A stretch of 64,000 nucleotides of DNA, taken from assembly GCA_013407085.1 (NCBI GenBank), contig JACCGJ010020047.1:1-64000 (forward strand), given 5' to 3'. The stretch is from Atriophallophorus winterbourni. Taxonomy: Eukaryota; Platyhelminthes; Trematoda; Plagiorchiida; Microphallidae. Within the stretch, counting starts at the first letter, position 1. Every line of letters begins with the position of its first letter. The translations under genes and the position numbers were made by a program. Shown one piece after another: positions 34,701-44,039 of this stretch. Under the pieces are notes generated by a model. It ran no database searches. It saw only the letters and a program-made list of their open reading frames with translations, and was not told the DNA's origin.

Positions 34701-35272
34701 TTTTTCGCATATATATTTAACATATGAAAGGATGTTTCACGGAAGATAAGAGATTCTTCGAGTAATGTGGAAATCAATATGGAAATAGTAAACATTAGTT
34801 CGAGAGCAACTAGATGCGTCTTACCTCGCTTAACACGCCGTAAAATTTCTTGCTTTAATTCATTTGCCTGGTGGTTTTTTGGCTGAACTTTCAGAATATT
34901 ATCGCAACATTCAAGTGCTTTTTCGTAATCCTAAATCATATTATTATTGAAATGAAATTACACTAGTCTTGGCGTAGGCAACGGCCAAATAATACAAGCA
35001 ATCGCGACGAAAACCATCATCAGAACAGTTCCGGAAAAGATCTTGAGCATGAATAAATTGATTTTGTACCTTCTAATAATCTAATGGACAGATTCAAGTT
35101 ATCTGATTTCGATGTTCTTAACAAGTCGAGAGCGTAAACAAATTGGGAATCCAGAGAAACAGATCCATTTAATTTGGATTCCTCGAATGTTTGTTTTGAT
35201 TTCTAGAATTTATTTTTCAAGTGCAATTACTTGAAACACTGAATCAGGACATTTTGAGTCCAAGAACTCCAT
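25800..35272 (-). CDS. FIS1: Mitochondrial fission 1 protein (FIS1), 5 coding exons, complete
   Basis: Minus-strand coding exons in transcript order: 35272-35231, 35202-35070, 35041-34962, 34930-34825, 25897-25800. They sum to 459 nt, giving 152 residues plus TAA, the same length as vertebrate FIS1. FIS1 is a tail-anchored outer mitochondrial and peroxisomal membrane protein; its TPR-like bundle binds division factors. Seen: an N-terminal helix MEFLDSKCPDSVFQ; TPR-like segments including QFVYALDLLRTSK and RRDCLYYLAVAYAKTSDYEKAL, the family's most conserved stretch; then NILKVQPKNHQANELK; a Gly/Ala/Ile-rich membrane anchor (about 122-148); and the basic tail SRKK typical of tail anchors. Introns are 28, 28, 31 and 8,927 nt, all GT-AG and phase-compatible. 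The long one separates the membrane anchor exon from the rest and is filled with retroelements. Start: the ATG at 35272 lies just inside a possible acceptor (CCGAG). No clear AATAAA was found after the stop. Confidence 0.93.
26780..28085 (+). mobile_element. Ty3/gypsy-type LTR retrotransposon pol remnant (RNase H to integrase), in FIS1 intron 4
   Basis: Plus strand: an RNase H end, IERWRVELGCFSDDVVYRQE with VADALS after a stop (27065-27150); an integrase core with FERLSIDLKGPL (27350), VHSDRGHSFMSNEL (27530), HSILYNQQSNGQV (27610-27647) then a TAA exactly where the third catalytic acidic residue is expected; and an integrase C-terminal-like block YVRARLLNGQEESVLLRQL (near 27950). Gag, protease, most of RT and both LTRs were not found. 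Several stops and frameshifts; dead. Confidence 0.75.
28197..28325 (-). repeat. SINE-like repeat copy, 3' half
   Basis: Begins at the TATGTATGTATGAAAACAC tail and runs to CAGATATGAGAAAGAAAATAG. Close to consensus. Confidence 0.85.
28500..28625 (-). repeat. SINE-like repeat copy, 3' half
   Basis: Begins ATGTATGTATGAAAGCACTA and ends at GAGATAGAAAATAAAAAT. Same orientation and extent as the copy 300 nt to its left, i.e. an independent insertion or a duplication. Confidence 0.85.
28640..29295. other. FIS1 intron 4, nothing recognised
   Basis: No coding signal or repeat recognised. Confidence 0.35.
29303..29343 (+). repeat. SINE-like repeat fragment
   Basis: Only TGTCTAGGCCTGAGCAACCT and GTATCTTAGCCCA remain. 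Confidence 0.6.
29596..29838 (+). repeat. SINE-like repeat copy, near full length
   Basis: Complete by comparison with other copies: head GCACGGATGTGCAATCGTGC, TTGATTGGCCAGCGGTAGT, GGAGTCTCACTAC, TCTAGGCCTGGGCAACCTGA, tail TTTCATACATACATAC. About 240 nt; a good reference copy. Confidence 0.88.
29956..30009 (+). repeat. LINE 3'-tail fragment
   Basis: TTTGTGATGAACATCCATAG and GACCGAATGAGGTCAACAAC match the 3' end of the RTE-like element at 12870-12919. No coding part is attached, so this is a very short 5'-truncated copy or a separate family using the same tail. Confidence 0.55.
30010..31265. other. FIS1 intron 4, one unassigned frame
   Basis: A 126-codon minus frame at 30865-30485 and a 92-codon minus frame at 30534-30256 overlap. 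The longer contains FEFEQVCTKNEFNG and IWCASTDSGQQLGVV. I do not recognise either; they may be a decayed retroelement. Nothing else seen. Confidence 0.25.
31270..34270 (+). mobile_element. CR1-like LINE, decayed, interrupted by a SINE copy (FIS1 intron 4)
   Basis: EN N-terminal part with LIAVTETWLSSAVHDAE (31366-31420), then the SINE at 31549-31770, then AVVYRSLSNTP, TMGDFNCPSLYG, SLLDLIITNEKLMIEN, GHSDHVVLTF (31820-32165). RT: ANYRPIVLLSIISKVME, VDAIFLDFS then a stop where KAF is expected, CGLPQGSVLSPRLFIIFIND, and FAFD in place of FADD. C-terminal part: EKDLGIIIQHDLG, LNIRPHLEYAVQAW, AQRRVTKLVRGI, SVTYSLHRGDMLL (33584-34132). Multiple stops and frameshifts. Confidence 0.8.
31549..31770 (+). 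repeat. SINE-like repeat copy inserted in a LINE
   Basis: Head CATGTGCAATCGTGTAGTA through GCCTGGATCAGGCTTGGGC; the CATAC tail is missing. It splits the endonuclease of the host LINE, so it is younger than that LINE's insertion. Confidence 0.85.
34275..34815 (+). other. FIS1 intron 4, LINE 3' flank, otherwise blank
   Basis: 34340-34500 may be the LINE's 3' end; the rest up to the FIS1 exon at 34825 shows nothing recognisable. Confidence 0.3.
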
Positions 35273-35279
35273 TTTCAAA

Positions 35280-35500
35280 AATCTCGGTAAGAAAATACAG
35301 TAAACGAGTTCAAGTTCAAGGTCATGTCGAGTCCACCAAGTCGAAACGAGTGACTACATTCTTTTGGAGGTTTGCTTGAAAAAACACGTCAGTACCACTC
35401 GTTAACGATTAGTCAAACGAAGAAGCGGGCGCATTACTCCAACAAGAGGTTGAGAACTTCATCAGACCTCTAGCCTTCTTTTCACGTCGACAGTAACCGG
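35280..35500 (+). repeat. FIS1 upstream flank with a LINE-associated repeat
   Basis: GTCCACCAAGTCGAAACGAG and CTTTTGGAGG...GCTTGAAAA at 35329-35385 recur at 40198-40250. The FIS1 promoter must lie in or beyond this repeat. No TATA box was seen. Confidence 0.5.
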
Positions 35501-35504
35501 TTCG

Positions 35505-36380
35505 TTCAGTTCATTTCAGTTGCACAGGACAGTAAGTGTCTAACAAGACAATCGAGCGTCCAGGATTTCTTTTGGTGAAAAGCTGCAGAGGAGCAATCAC
35601 CACTGCAAGAGCGTTATTTCTTATTGTGACAAATGCTTGCAGTGTGCGTAGTAAGTGCCTGGAATTAATGCAGATAGCCTCCAAAAGTAAATCTAGGATC
35701 CTAGGTATATCAGAGACCTGGCTACAAGATACAGACATTATTCCAGTTGATCTTCTTTTGACATATACAGCCATCTGATCGGATAGACTAGGTGGTAGAC
35801 GCGGAGGAGGAGCTAAAATACTACTATAGCATGGTATTAAATACCAAGACTCTGGAATCAAAATGGCCACCTTTGGCATCCAGCTGATCTCGACAATCGT
35901 CACTGACGGTAAGCTCTCTTTTGCGTTAATCTGCGTATACAGGGAACCCGGCGCTTCTGAGGAGGAGGACCATGAATTTAGGGAACTTCTTACCAGATTG
36001 CTTAGAACTGCCACACGAGTCAATTTAATAGGTTACTCCAACCGACCGGGTATTGACTGGGACACTCAGATGACCTCTTATAGAATTTCGTAGGTACATC
36101 TCGATTAGATGCACTCCAGTGCGCTTCATCAACACGTAAGTGAGAAAACTAGGTACCGAGATGGACATTCACCAACTGCACTGGACCTACTTTTGTCTAA
36201 AGTTCCTAAAGATATCAAAAACCTCTTACGACTCATCTTTGTGGAAAAGTGAAGATGTCACCGTAATATTTTAGGCAATTTTCTGTTTTCATAAGCCACC
36301 AGTCAAATACAGGCGTAATCTAAATCGAGTTGACTGGAATGCGTACGGATTTCCGTTTCACGATGTGACTGGTTCTCTGA
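35505..36380 (+). mobile_element. LINE (CR1-like), 5' end and decayed endonuclease
   Basis: The 5' part (GTTCAGTTCATTTCAGTTGC, then CAATCGAGCGTCCAGGATTT) recurs inverted at 39221-39460. Endonuclease blocks: SRILGISETWLQDTDI (35690-35740), ALICVYREPGASEEED (35925-35970), a decayed GDFN as GYSNRPGIDW, and TALDLLLSKV. It stops before the RT. Confidence 0.65.
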
Positions 36381-37590
36381 AACCAATAACACCGAAAGTA
36401 AATGGTCGGTTATTGAGTGCAATATTTTATACAATCAGATTGTAGTATGTACATTTGCAAAAACAATTTTTCAAGGTCATTCCTTCAGCGAAATTTAACG
36501 CACAATAAATATAAAGGTAGCCGCATTTAAAAGTTGCTTTCAAATAATCTGTACGTGATCTGATATAGTTCAAGAACACAGGCATTGCGAGGAAAAGTCA
36601 ATGAATAATCGCAGAAGCACAGATGTTTAACAAATATGGTCCATGGAGGACGTGTGAAGAATCTCTGTAGTTGATTTTCCAAACTTTTCATTTTGATTGT
36701 TCGAAATAGATTGATCTTTCCTGAATATAAACCGTTTTCCTGTATGCTGGGCGAAGGTAATTTGTTCCATTAGGTTGATGTCTGGAGGTGTAATGAATTG
36801 AATTGTATTGAATTGAATGAAATAACCAACCCAAGAATGGAGGCGTAATAAACCACGCTCAATCGAATCACACGGTCTGTATTAATTAATGTAAATTTAA
36901 CAACGAGAATTCGAATAACAGCATTATTTATTATTATTGATTGAACGTTATTGAACAATCATCACATCCACGGCATTTCTTAATCGTGCTCGGATTTTTG
37001 TAATCTTGATTAGGTTTGTTTCTCAGTCTTTCCGGTCGTCTGACAAGTTCACTTGCTAACGTAACCATTGTTAGAACGCAATTGACCTGAATCTTGGTAG
37101 ATGATATGATCTACATGACTCTTGTGCACAGTTCTGTCTTGCACATCAAGTAGATAATGAATAGAGTATATCTAATGTATGGCTCACGAATGATGTTCAT
37201 TTTGCATATATAAATCCAGTTCGGCTTTAAATATCGTCAGGCAAGGAGTGTCTAACACATGTTGAGGTTAGTAATTCCGTAGCCAAAAAATTTCGACAAC
37301 CAATAATACTGGAACTTGAGGAAAAAGGATAGTGTATGTCAACGTGTCGCTTTCTCGTCACACACATAAAATAAGTGGCCTGGTGGATGTCCTTTGGTAG
37401 GCACAATTATATAGGTCAGAATACGTTGCGACGTATCCTCCATTAAGTGAAGTCACGTAGACGCAGACGTCAAAATCTTTCAGAGTACGGAACAGTGCGA
37501 AGACACATTACTAACTTTGTTACTCTGTAATAGCTTATCAAAGAGAACAATATCTTTTCGAAACAAAGGAGCCGACACCTCTACTGCATA
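36380..37590. other. Intergenic, nothing recognised
   Basis: AT-rich; a run of AATTGTATTGAATTG-like repeats near 36795-36820. No coding signal. Confidence 0.35.
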
Positions 37591-37599
37591 ATCAATTGT

Positions 37600-38760
37600 A
37601 TGACGATGGTACAACTTCATGAACTCTCTCTTTCAAATGTTAAGATTCGCATTCTTGAATGTCAAGAAAGAAAGGATTCAAGCAGTGACTCAAAGACAAA
37701 ATCATTAAATTATCTTACGCAGACTAGGTGCAGCCCGTTAAAACATAATAATCACTTCAGACCCAGTCATGCTTTCACTATGTTTTTCAGCCACTCGTTC
37801 AATAACAACACTTACCATTTATCAGCAAACAATAACACCCTTAAAAACATTTAATCCTTCGACTTTTCTTCACAAGAAGTAAAAGACATTTCTCGTCGAA
37901 ACAAAATCTCTTAAAAGCCAGATGATCTAGATTTTATATCAGCCATCGTACACAGCAATAATCAAGATTTTCCCTCAGTTTTATCACATATTTTCAATAT
38001 TTTTCTCAAACCTGGGACTTATCTAACTCATTGGAAATACTCTTCTATTATCCCTCTGTTTAAAATATGTTAATACTAACCTAGTTACGAATTGTCGCCC
38101 TATTAATAATAATCATATTCTCTCAGGTTATTAGAAATGTTAATCAAAAAATCTTTGTTGGGCTACCTTGGTCCAGCAGAATTCTCCCCATTCCAACATG
38201 GATTTCTTAACTAAAAGTCTAGTGAAACCTGCCAGTTGGAATACATAGATGTCATAAACGCTTCCCTTGAACAAGGATTAGCAGTGATTATTTTATTCTT
38301 GGACATAAGCAAATATTTGTTAGGGTTCCCCATATGCTAGTCCATTTGAAGTTATCGTAATTATGTATTCATGGGTCTTTATTGAGCTGGTTTCGTTCTT
38401 TTCTATCTGATCTCACCTTTTCAAGACAGCGTTCTAGGTCCTATTCTTTTCGTTATCTATGTTAATGATCTGCAAAATTTGGAAGATCGCTCTAAGCTAT
38501 TTATCTTCGGTGATGACACAAATCTTGTCATAACATCTCCGTCTGGTTAAGTGTCATAGACTCTGATATCCCTTAACCGTGATCTTGCCTCTCTATCTAG
38601 CTGGGGCGCACAATGGAGATTAGAATTTTCTGATTTTAAGTCGCACTAGTTGGGATTACGTTATTCAATCCCTTGCAACACACTGACATTAAATGGCTCA
38701 ACCATCGCACCTTCAGCAGAAATGAGGGAACTTGGATTTAGATACATTGAAGCTCGCGAA
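37600..38760 (+). mobile_element. LINE reverse transcriptase remnant, first part
   Basis: RT-like blocks in broken frames: PGTYLTHWKYSSIIPLFK (near 38015), VLGPILFVIYVNDLQNLED (38430-38485) and LFIFGDDTNLVITSPS (motif C as FGDD, 38500-38545), then APSAEMRELGFRYIEA (38710-38755). The reading appears to resume at 39467, implying later insertions between. Confidence 0.65.
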
Positions 38761-38764
38761 AAAC

Positions 38765-38960
38765 CACAGCCGTCTGAATCTTAGGCAACACTTTTTCAGT
38801 GAAAAAGTGGTAAGCTGCCTGAGGAACAAGCTGCCTGAGGAACTAATAACTTGCACATCAATAGGTGCATTCAAAAGTGTCTAGATGCCTTGTGGCTTAG
38901 GCTTTTCACAGAATTTTTCCCGTGAATATGCCTGTTGTCTGTTGTGAGAATTGTCCATTT
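38765..38960 (+). mobile_element. LINE C-terminal fragment inserted in another LINE
   Basis: Reads LRQHFFSEKVVSCLRNKLPE followed by ELITCTSIGAFKSV, a CR1-type C-terminus. The 16-mer GCTGCCTGAGGAACAA is nearly duplicated in tandem at 38814 and 38830. Confidence 0.45.
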
Positions 38961-39220
38961 TTTGTTCATTTTGAAATATATAGTCTTGACCACAATTTGA
39001 AAAAAACAAAGAAAATCCTGTTATATAATGCCTCGTTTTAAATGTCATGTTTTGAATGTACGCACCAATCTTCCATAGCTAATCTCTCACCGGATGGTGA
39101 AGAGAAACCCTTTCCGTTTTTCTCAGTCGCAGCTACAAATTCTGGGACCAAAGGACGGCTTGGAAAACATCGGGCATACCTTCGCATACGACGAGGATAC
39201 CAGAGGAAAATGAACCAACT

Positions 39221-39460
39221 TTGGCAGTGGTGGGCGCTCCTTTGAAGCTTTCCACAGACGAAAATTCTGGACGCTCGGTTGGCTTATCCCTTGGCGGCGC
39301 GATCTTCGAGGATATCCAAATCACAATAAGGGAAAACGCTTTGGCAGTGGTGGTTGCTTCTCTGCAGCTTTCCACCGAAAGAAATTCTGGACGCTCGATT
39401 GGCTCGTTAGCCACATACTGTCCTGTGCAAACTGAACTGAACTGAACTCTTCTTCTCTCA
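39221..39460 (-). mobile_element. LINE 5' end, inverted, with duplicated monomer
   Basis: Minus strand starts GTTCAGTTCAGTTCAGTTTG (39440s) and shares CAATCGAGCGTCCAGAATTT with the LINE 5' end at 35545. The unit GAGCGTCCAGAATTT...CACCACTGCCAAAG occurs twice, about 120 nt apart, like tandem 5' UTR monomers. Confidence 0.55.
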
Positions 39461-39466
39461 ATTTTA

Positions 39467-40110
39467 GTGAGACAGCCAGACCTCATCACAATAGCAAGAC
39501 AAATCTTTGACTTAATTAAACATAAATTCCTCTTACGTGAGAGTAAAATAGCACTGCATGAAATGAAAGTCCTTTTAATTATCGATTATTGTAATATCAT
39601 CTATTTTCACATGGGTAGGCGTGACTGTTTTCTCTTTGAGCGCCTTCAACGTAGATTCAGCAAAATAATTCCGGCCATTCCAACTGCTTGACTTATCTTG
39701 AAAGGTGTAATTTGTTGACTGTCGAACCATTATGGCTACGCAGAATTTCTCTGAATCTGCTTCTTTTCTTTCGATTAATTACCGAGTCACGAGTTAAGCT
39801 TCGGTCCGGCATGAGCTTTCACGATTATATTCAATATGATCTGCGCAATCGAACAAGTCTGTTGAATATCCCTATGTATCAAACTAAAGTTCTACGTAAT
39901 CTCTTCTCAATTAGATATGCACAATTGTGGAATTCTCTTACTCACCATTTCCCTATGTGCACATCCACAGGAAAATTCAAAACGCGTTTAGAAACTCTTA
40001 CCGTACATTCACGATCCCCAATTCTTAAGATAAACTCTTCTGTGGATATTCTATACTCCCATGGTATCACAGGTTTCTAATTCCACATCGTTTTCCATAT
40101 ATTAGTATGT
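39467..40110 (+). mobile_element. LINE C-terminal part, continuation of the 37600 element
   Basis: 39467-39691 reads KFLLRESKIALHEMKVLLII, MGRRDCFLFERLQRRFSK; 39688-40080 is an open 130-codon frame with ERCNLLTVEPLWLRRISLN and TKVLRNLFSIRYAQLWNSL, ending TAA. Typical of the post-RT region in CR1/L2-type elements. Confidence 0.65.
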
Positions 40111-40720
40111 CATGTATTCTGATGGTATTCTCTGAATAACTGGCCATTCAAGTGTCAGTTTAGTATCAGTATCAGTATCAGTATCACAGGGCGATAGTCC
40201 ACCAAGTCGAAACGAGTGCCCAGATTCTTTCGGAGGTGTGCTTGAAAACACCCACCACTACCAGGATTGATTCGTAAGTAAAACAGGCGTGTGTAACTGT
40301 GAATGGAAGATAGGAGATGTCTCATCACCGAAAGGTGAGAGAGTTATGCATGTTGCATGTCCAATCGAATGAAAAGACGATGGACAGCAGTTTATTTCCA
40401 CAAATGCGAAAAACTGAAAAAGAAACTCTTTTTGTGTTTCAAAAAATTTTTCGAATATTTTTGTGTTTTTTATCAATATTTTTGTGTTTTTATCGGACAC
40501 TAGACATGCTTCTGCACATCTTAATCGTAACCGTGCGTTTGTATCACTTTTACCACTTGATCATATATATAACCGTTATTTCTTTTATATTAAGCCTATA
40601 TATATCAAAACATGTTTTACCCTAAAGTGTTTATAAAAAATCTAACAAAAGAGAAAAACGCCAGAAATCCAAAATACTGTTTTTGGTTATATATTTTGCT
40701 TCCGTTGCCGTCTGCACCGT
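40110..40720 (+). other. LINE-flank repeat and AT-rich sequence
   Basis: A CAGTATCAGTATCAGTATCA microrepeat at 40165-40185 is followed by the GTCCACCAAGTCGAAACGAG repeat shared with 35329. The rest is T-rich without recognisable content. Confidence 0.4.
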
Positions 40721-43660
40721 GGATCATTGTGCATGAAGTTCGCGTTCCAACATTCTGCGCTAAGTTTCCTTGGGCCGTCCCCTTTTTCGTTTACCTTGCG
40801 GAAGCCAATGAATGGCTACCTTCGTATACGAACTGGGATCCATCCTGCAGACATGGCTGAACCATCTCTACCGTCGCCTTTTGACTACGGTAGATACCAC
40901 CTCCAGACCAGGTTTTCGCAGGAGCTCTTCATTCGAAATAGTGTGTGGCCAAAAAATCCGTAGAATCCTTCTCAAGCACTTAGTTTGAAACACGTTTATT
41001 CTGCGCTCAATGGCAGCGGTCGTCTTCCAGCATTCCGATGCATACAGCAACACACTCAGAACGTTGCTCTTGAAGAGTCTGATTTTCGTGTTAATGCTGA
41101 GAGCGGATGATTTCCAAATGGAATTCAGCATGCACAATGCTTGGTTCGCCTTCCCGATCCTTCTCCTGAATTCATCTTCACAGCCACTATTTACAGTCAG
41201 TTTGCTCCCAAGGTAGACTGTATCTGTAACCTCTCTGTGCGGTTGACCGTCCACGAACACTGTTAGTAGCTCCGGAACATTCTTCCGCATTACCTCCGAT
41301 TTGCCAGCGTTAATTTCGAAACCCACCGTCTTGCCAATTGCCGATAGTCGATCGCTGTTGTTCTGGATGTCACTGATCTTGCATGGCAAGAGGGCAACAT
41401 CATCCGCATAGTCCAGGTCTTCTAGCGGTCCAGCTGGGGTCCATGGAATGTCTGCTGTCATGCTATCGGTCATCTGTCTCATAATCCAGTCTACTGTTAG
41501 GGAGAAGAGTATCGGTGAGAGGATACATCCTTACCTCACTCCCGTACGAACCTCAAACTTCTCAGTTAGCATTCCATTGTGAGCGACTTGGCATTCAAAC
41601 TTCTCATAAAAGGCTTTTATGGGATTCAATATCTTTGATGGTATACCATAATGACGGAGGATTTTCCATAACATTGGTCGGTGAACGCTATCGAAGGCCT
41701 TCTGGAAGTCGATGTAGGCCACACATAGCTCTGCATTCAATTCATGTGTCTGCTCCAGGATCTGACGGAGGACAAAGATTTAGTCAATGCAAGATTTTTC
41801 TTTCCTAACCCGGCTTGCTCTTGTCGTAAAATGGATTCAACTGCATTGGAGACACGTCGGAGAATGATGCGGCAGAATACTTTGCTCGTGACTGATAGAA
41901 GCGTAAAACCTCGACATTGGTTCATCAACTCAAGTCACCTTTCTTGAGAAGTTTTATTATAGTACTCGAACGCCAGGTGTCTGGTATCTGCTCAGTATCC
42001 CAGATGTTCTGGAATAGGTCTCGCAATACTTCCGGCGTCTCTTCGCTTTCCGCCTTGATCAGTTCGTCATAAACTCCATCGTCACCTGGTGCCCTCACAT
42101 TTTTCAACCTCTGGATAGCAAATTACACCTCTTGGAGGCTGATGGGTTCTGTGTTGACGTCGAGGTCTGTAGCTGCCGCAGGTATATTAACGTTAGTTTT
42201 AGGCGGTGCGCGGTTTAGAATGGGCTCAAAATGTTCTCGCCACCTGTCTAACTCTTCTTTCACATCAGTTATTACATCTCCACCCTGGGTCCTCTCTTGT
42301 TGAGTGCTTGCCTGACTACGATTGCAGAGCTTCCGATTAATCAGATATAACGTTCTCAAATCATTCATTCGGCACGCCTCTTCTGCTTGTTATGTCAGGT
42401 TTCGCACATACCGTCTTTTGTCCTTCCTCGCTGATTTTTTATCTTCTTTATCTTTCATTCTATACACTACAGTGATGGCATTACTTTCATTAAACTGTTT
42501 CTTGCTCAACATGCGTTTCTTTACATCTTTTCTATCTTCTATGAGTTGCCAGGTTTTCGACGAGATCCACGAGGCTTTACCCCTCTGTCCGTAACCGCGG
42601 ACTTTTTCTCCGACGGCTTTTTGTTTGCGGTTAAAAACATCATTCGTCATTGAATCCTTGGGTCGGGGGCTGATTTTATCTCTCTGAATATTGCCAAAAG
42701 CTTTCCACGTGGCGTCATCGCTCAGCTTATTCACATTCAACCGTGGGCTGCGCTGAATTCCGATATTTTCCCCTCTCAGTTTCAAACAAATCTTTCCCAC
42801 AACCAGGAAATGGTCGCTACCAATATCGGCACCACGCATGACTCTCACATCTTGTAACGAGCGCCTCGATTTACCATTTATCATCATGTGATCAATTTGA
42901 CTTTCTGTTCTGCCTTCCGGAGAAGACCAGGTTCTTTTAAGGATGTTTTTGTGGGGAAATAGGGTGCCTCCAACGACAATATCGTTCTCTTCACAGAAGT
43001 CAAGTAGCCTCTCCCCATTATCGTCCTGTTGGCTAACAACAGGATGCACTCCCCTGGTACGCTTCCTGTACGTATTTACAGTTCCGGTTCTAGCGTTAAA
43101 ATCTCCCATTACCAACAGTAGGTCTTGCTTTGGGATGACCCTGGCTTCGTAAAAGCTGTCTTTATCCTCTTGGGCTGCATCTTCTGTTGGAGCGTATGTT
43201 AGCACAATCGAGAGTTTGCAAAAGCTCGAGTTTAGTCTGGCATATAGGAATTTACACAGTTCCATTGAATAATCGTACTGCTGGTCTTTCTGCTTGCAAG
43301 TAGAGCGACTCCACGAAAATGGAGGTTATCTTGCCTTTCTGACCAAATAATAGTCTCGCCGCTATCTAGCTTCCGCTGTCCAGACCCGGTCTATCTCACC
43401 TCGGACATTTTAAGTATACTCAGATCATATCTGTTGAGCTCATGTATGGCTTGAGCCAGCTTGCCAGCTTGATAAAGGGTTCGAACGTTCAGCAACCAAG
43501 TCTCATCGTTCTTTTCGGCACAAGGAGATCGGCCATCGGGCAAAAAACTTCCTCTCGGCTTTTATCTCCATCCGTCATGGGACCTTTAGTAAGGTTCGCG
43601 TCACTCCTGCAGCCATTGATCTGCCGCCATCGTTTCCCTAGCAATGTAGCTTTTACGGGA
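40720..43660 (-). mobile_element. RTE-clade LINE, nearly full length, broken
   Basis: Minus strand, in order: EN start LLNVRTLYQAGKLAQAIHEL (near 43490-43430); a 291-codon frame 43265-42390 with LTYAPTEDAAQEDKD, LLVMGDFNARTGT, TWSSPEGRTESQIDHMMI, RGADIGSDHFLVV; linker to RT with NVRAPGDDGVYDELI (42110-42060), GFTLLSVTSKVFCRII, CVAYIDFQKAFDSVHR (motif A, 41725-41680), RTGVR-stop-GCILSPILFS (motif B with one stop), LEDLDYADDVALL (motif C, 41425-41385) and a C-terminal part LLYASECWKTTAAIERRI, IFWPHTISNEELL. About 2.9 kb with a handful of stops and frameshifts. Confidence 0.85.
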
Positions 43661-43662
43661 TA

Positions 43663-43909
43663 GGTTTCCTAGCCCTAAGCCCAACCCTCCTTCTTTCTCA
43701 GACGGACTTAGGACCGCGCTTGACGGATACATATATATATATATATATAATATATATTCTATCTTATATCTCTCTCTCTTCTCTCTTCTCCTCTCTCCTT
43801 CTCTCCTCTCTCTCTCTCTCCTTCTCATCTCTCATAAATGCTCTATATCTCTCCGTCAAGCCGTCCTATCCGTCTGAGAACGGGGGGTTGGGCTTAGGTC
43901 TAGCAAACC
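43663..43909. repeat. Inverted repeat flanking a (TA)n/(TC)n microsatellite
   Basis: Left arm 43663-43726 (GGTTTCCTAGCCCTAAGCCC ... GCTTGACGG) and right arm 43853-43909 (CCGTCAAG ... GGGCTTAGGTCTAGCAAACC) are reverse complements with roughly 80-85 percent identity. Between them are (TA)n from 43731 and a long (TC)n-rich tract to 43852. Confidence 0.75.
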
Positions 43910-43954
43910 TCTCCAAAAGCCTATTCCCAAAGCTGCGAAACTTGAACATTCACG

Positions 43955-44009
43955 CGATTTGTTATATACATCCATTGTCCGCATCGACCGAATGAGGTCA
44001 ACACAACAA
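43955..44009 (+). repeat. LINE 3'-tail fragment
   Basis: ATACATCCATTGTCCGCATC and GACCGAATGAGGTCAACACA match the tail at 12870-12919 and 29956-30009; followed by a (TA)n tract at 44008-44022. Confidence 0.55.
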
Positions 44010-44039
44010 TATATATATATATCGCCTCTCTATCTCTCT

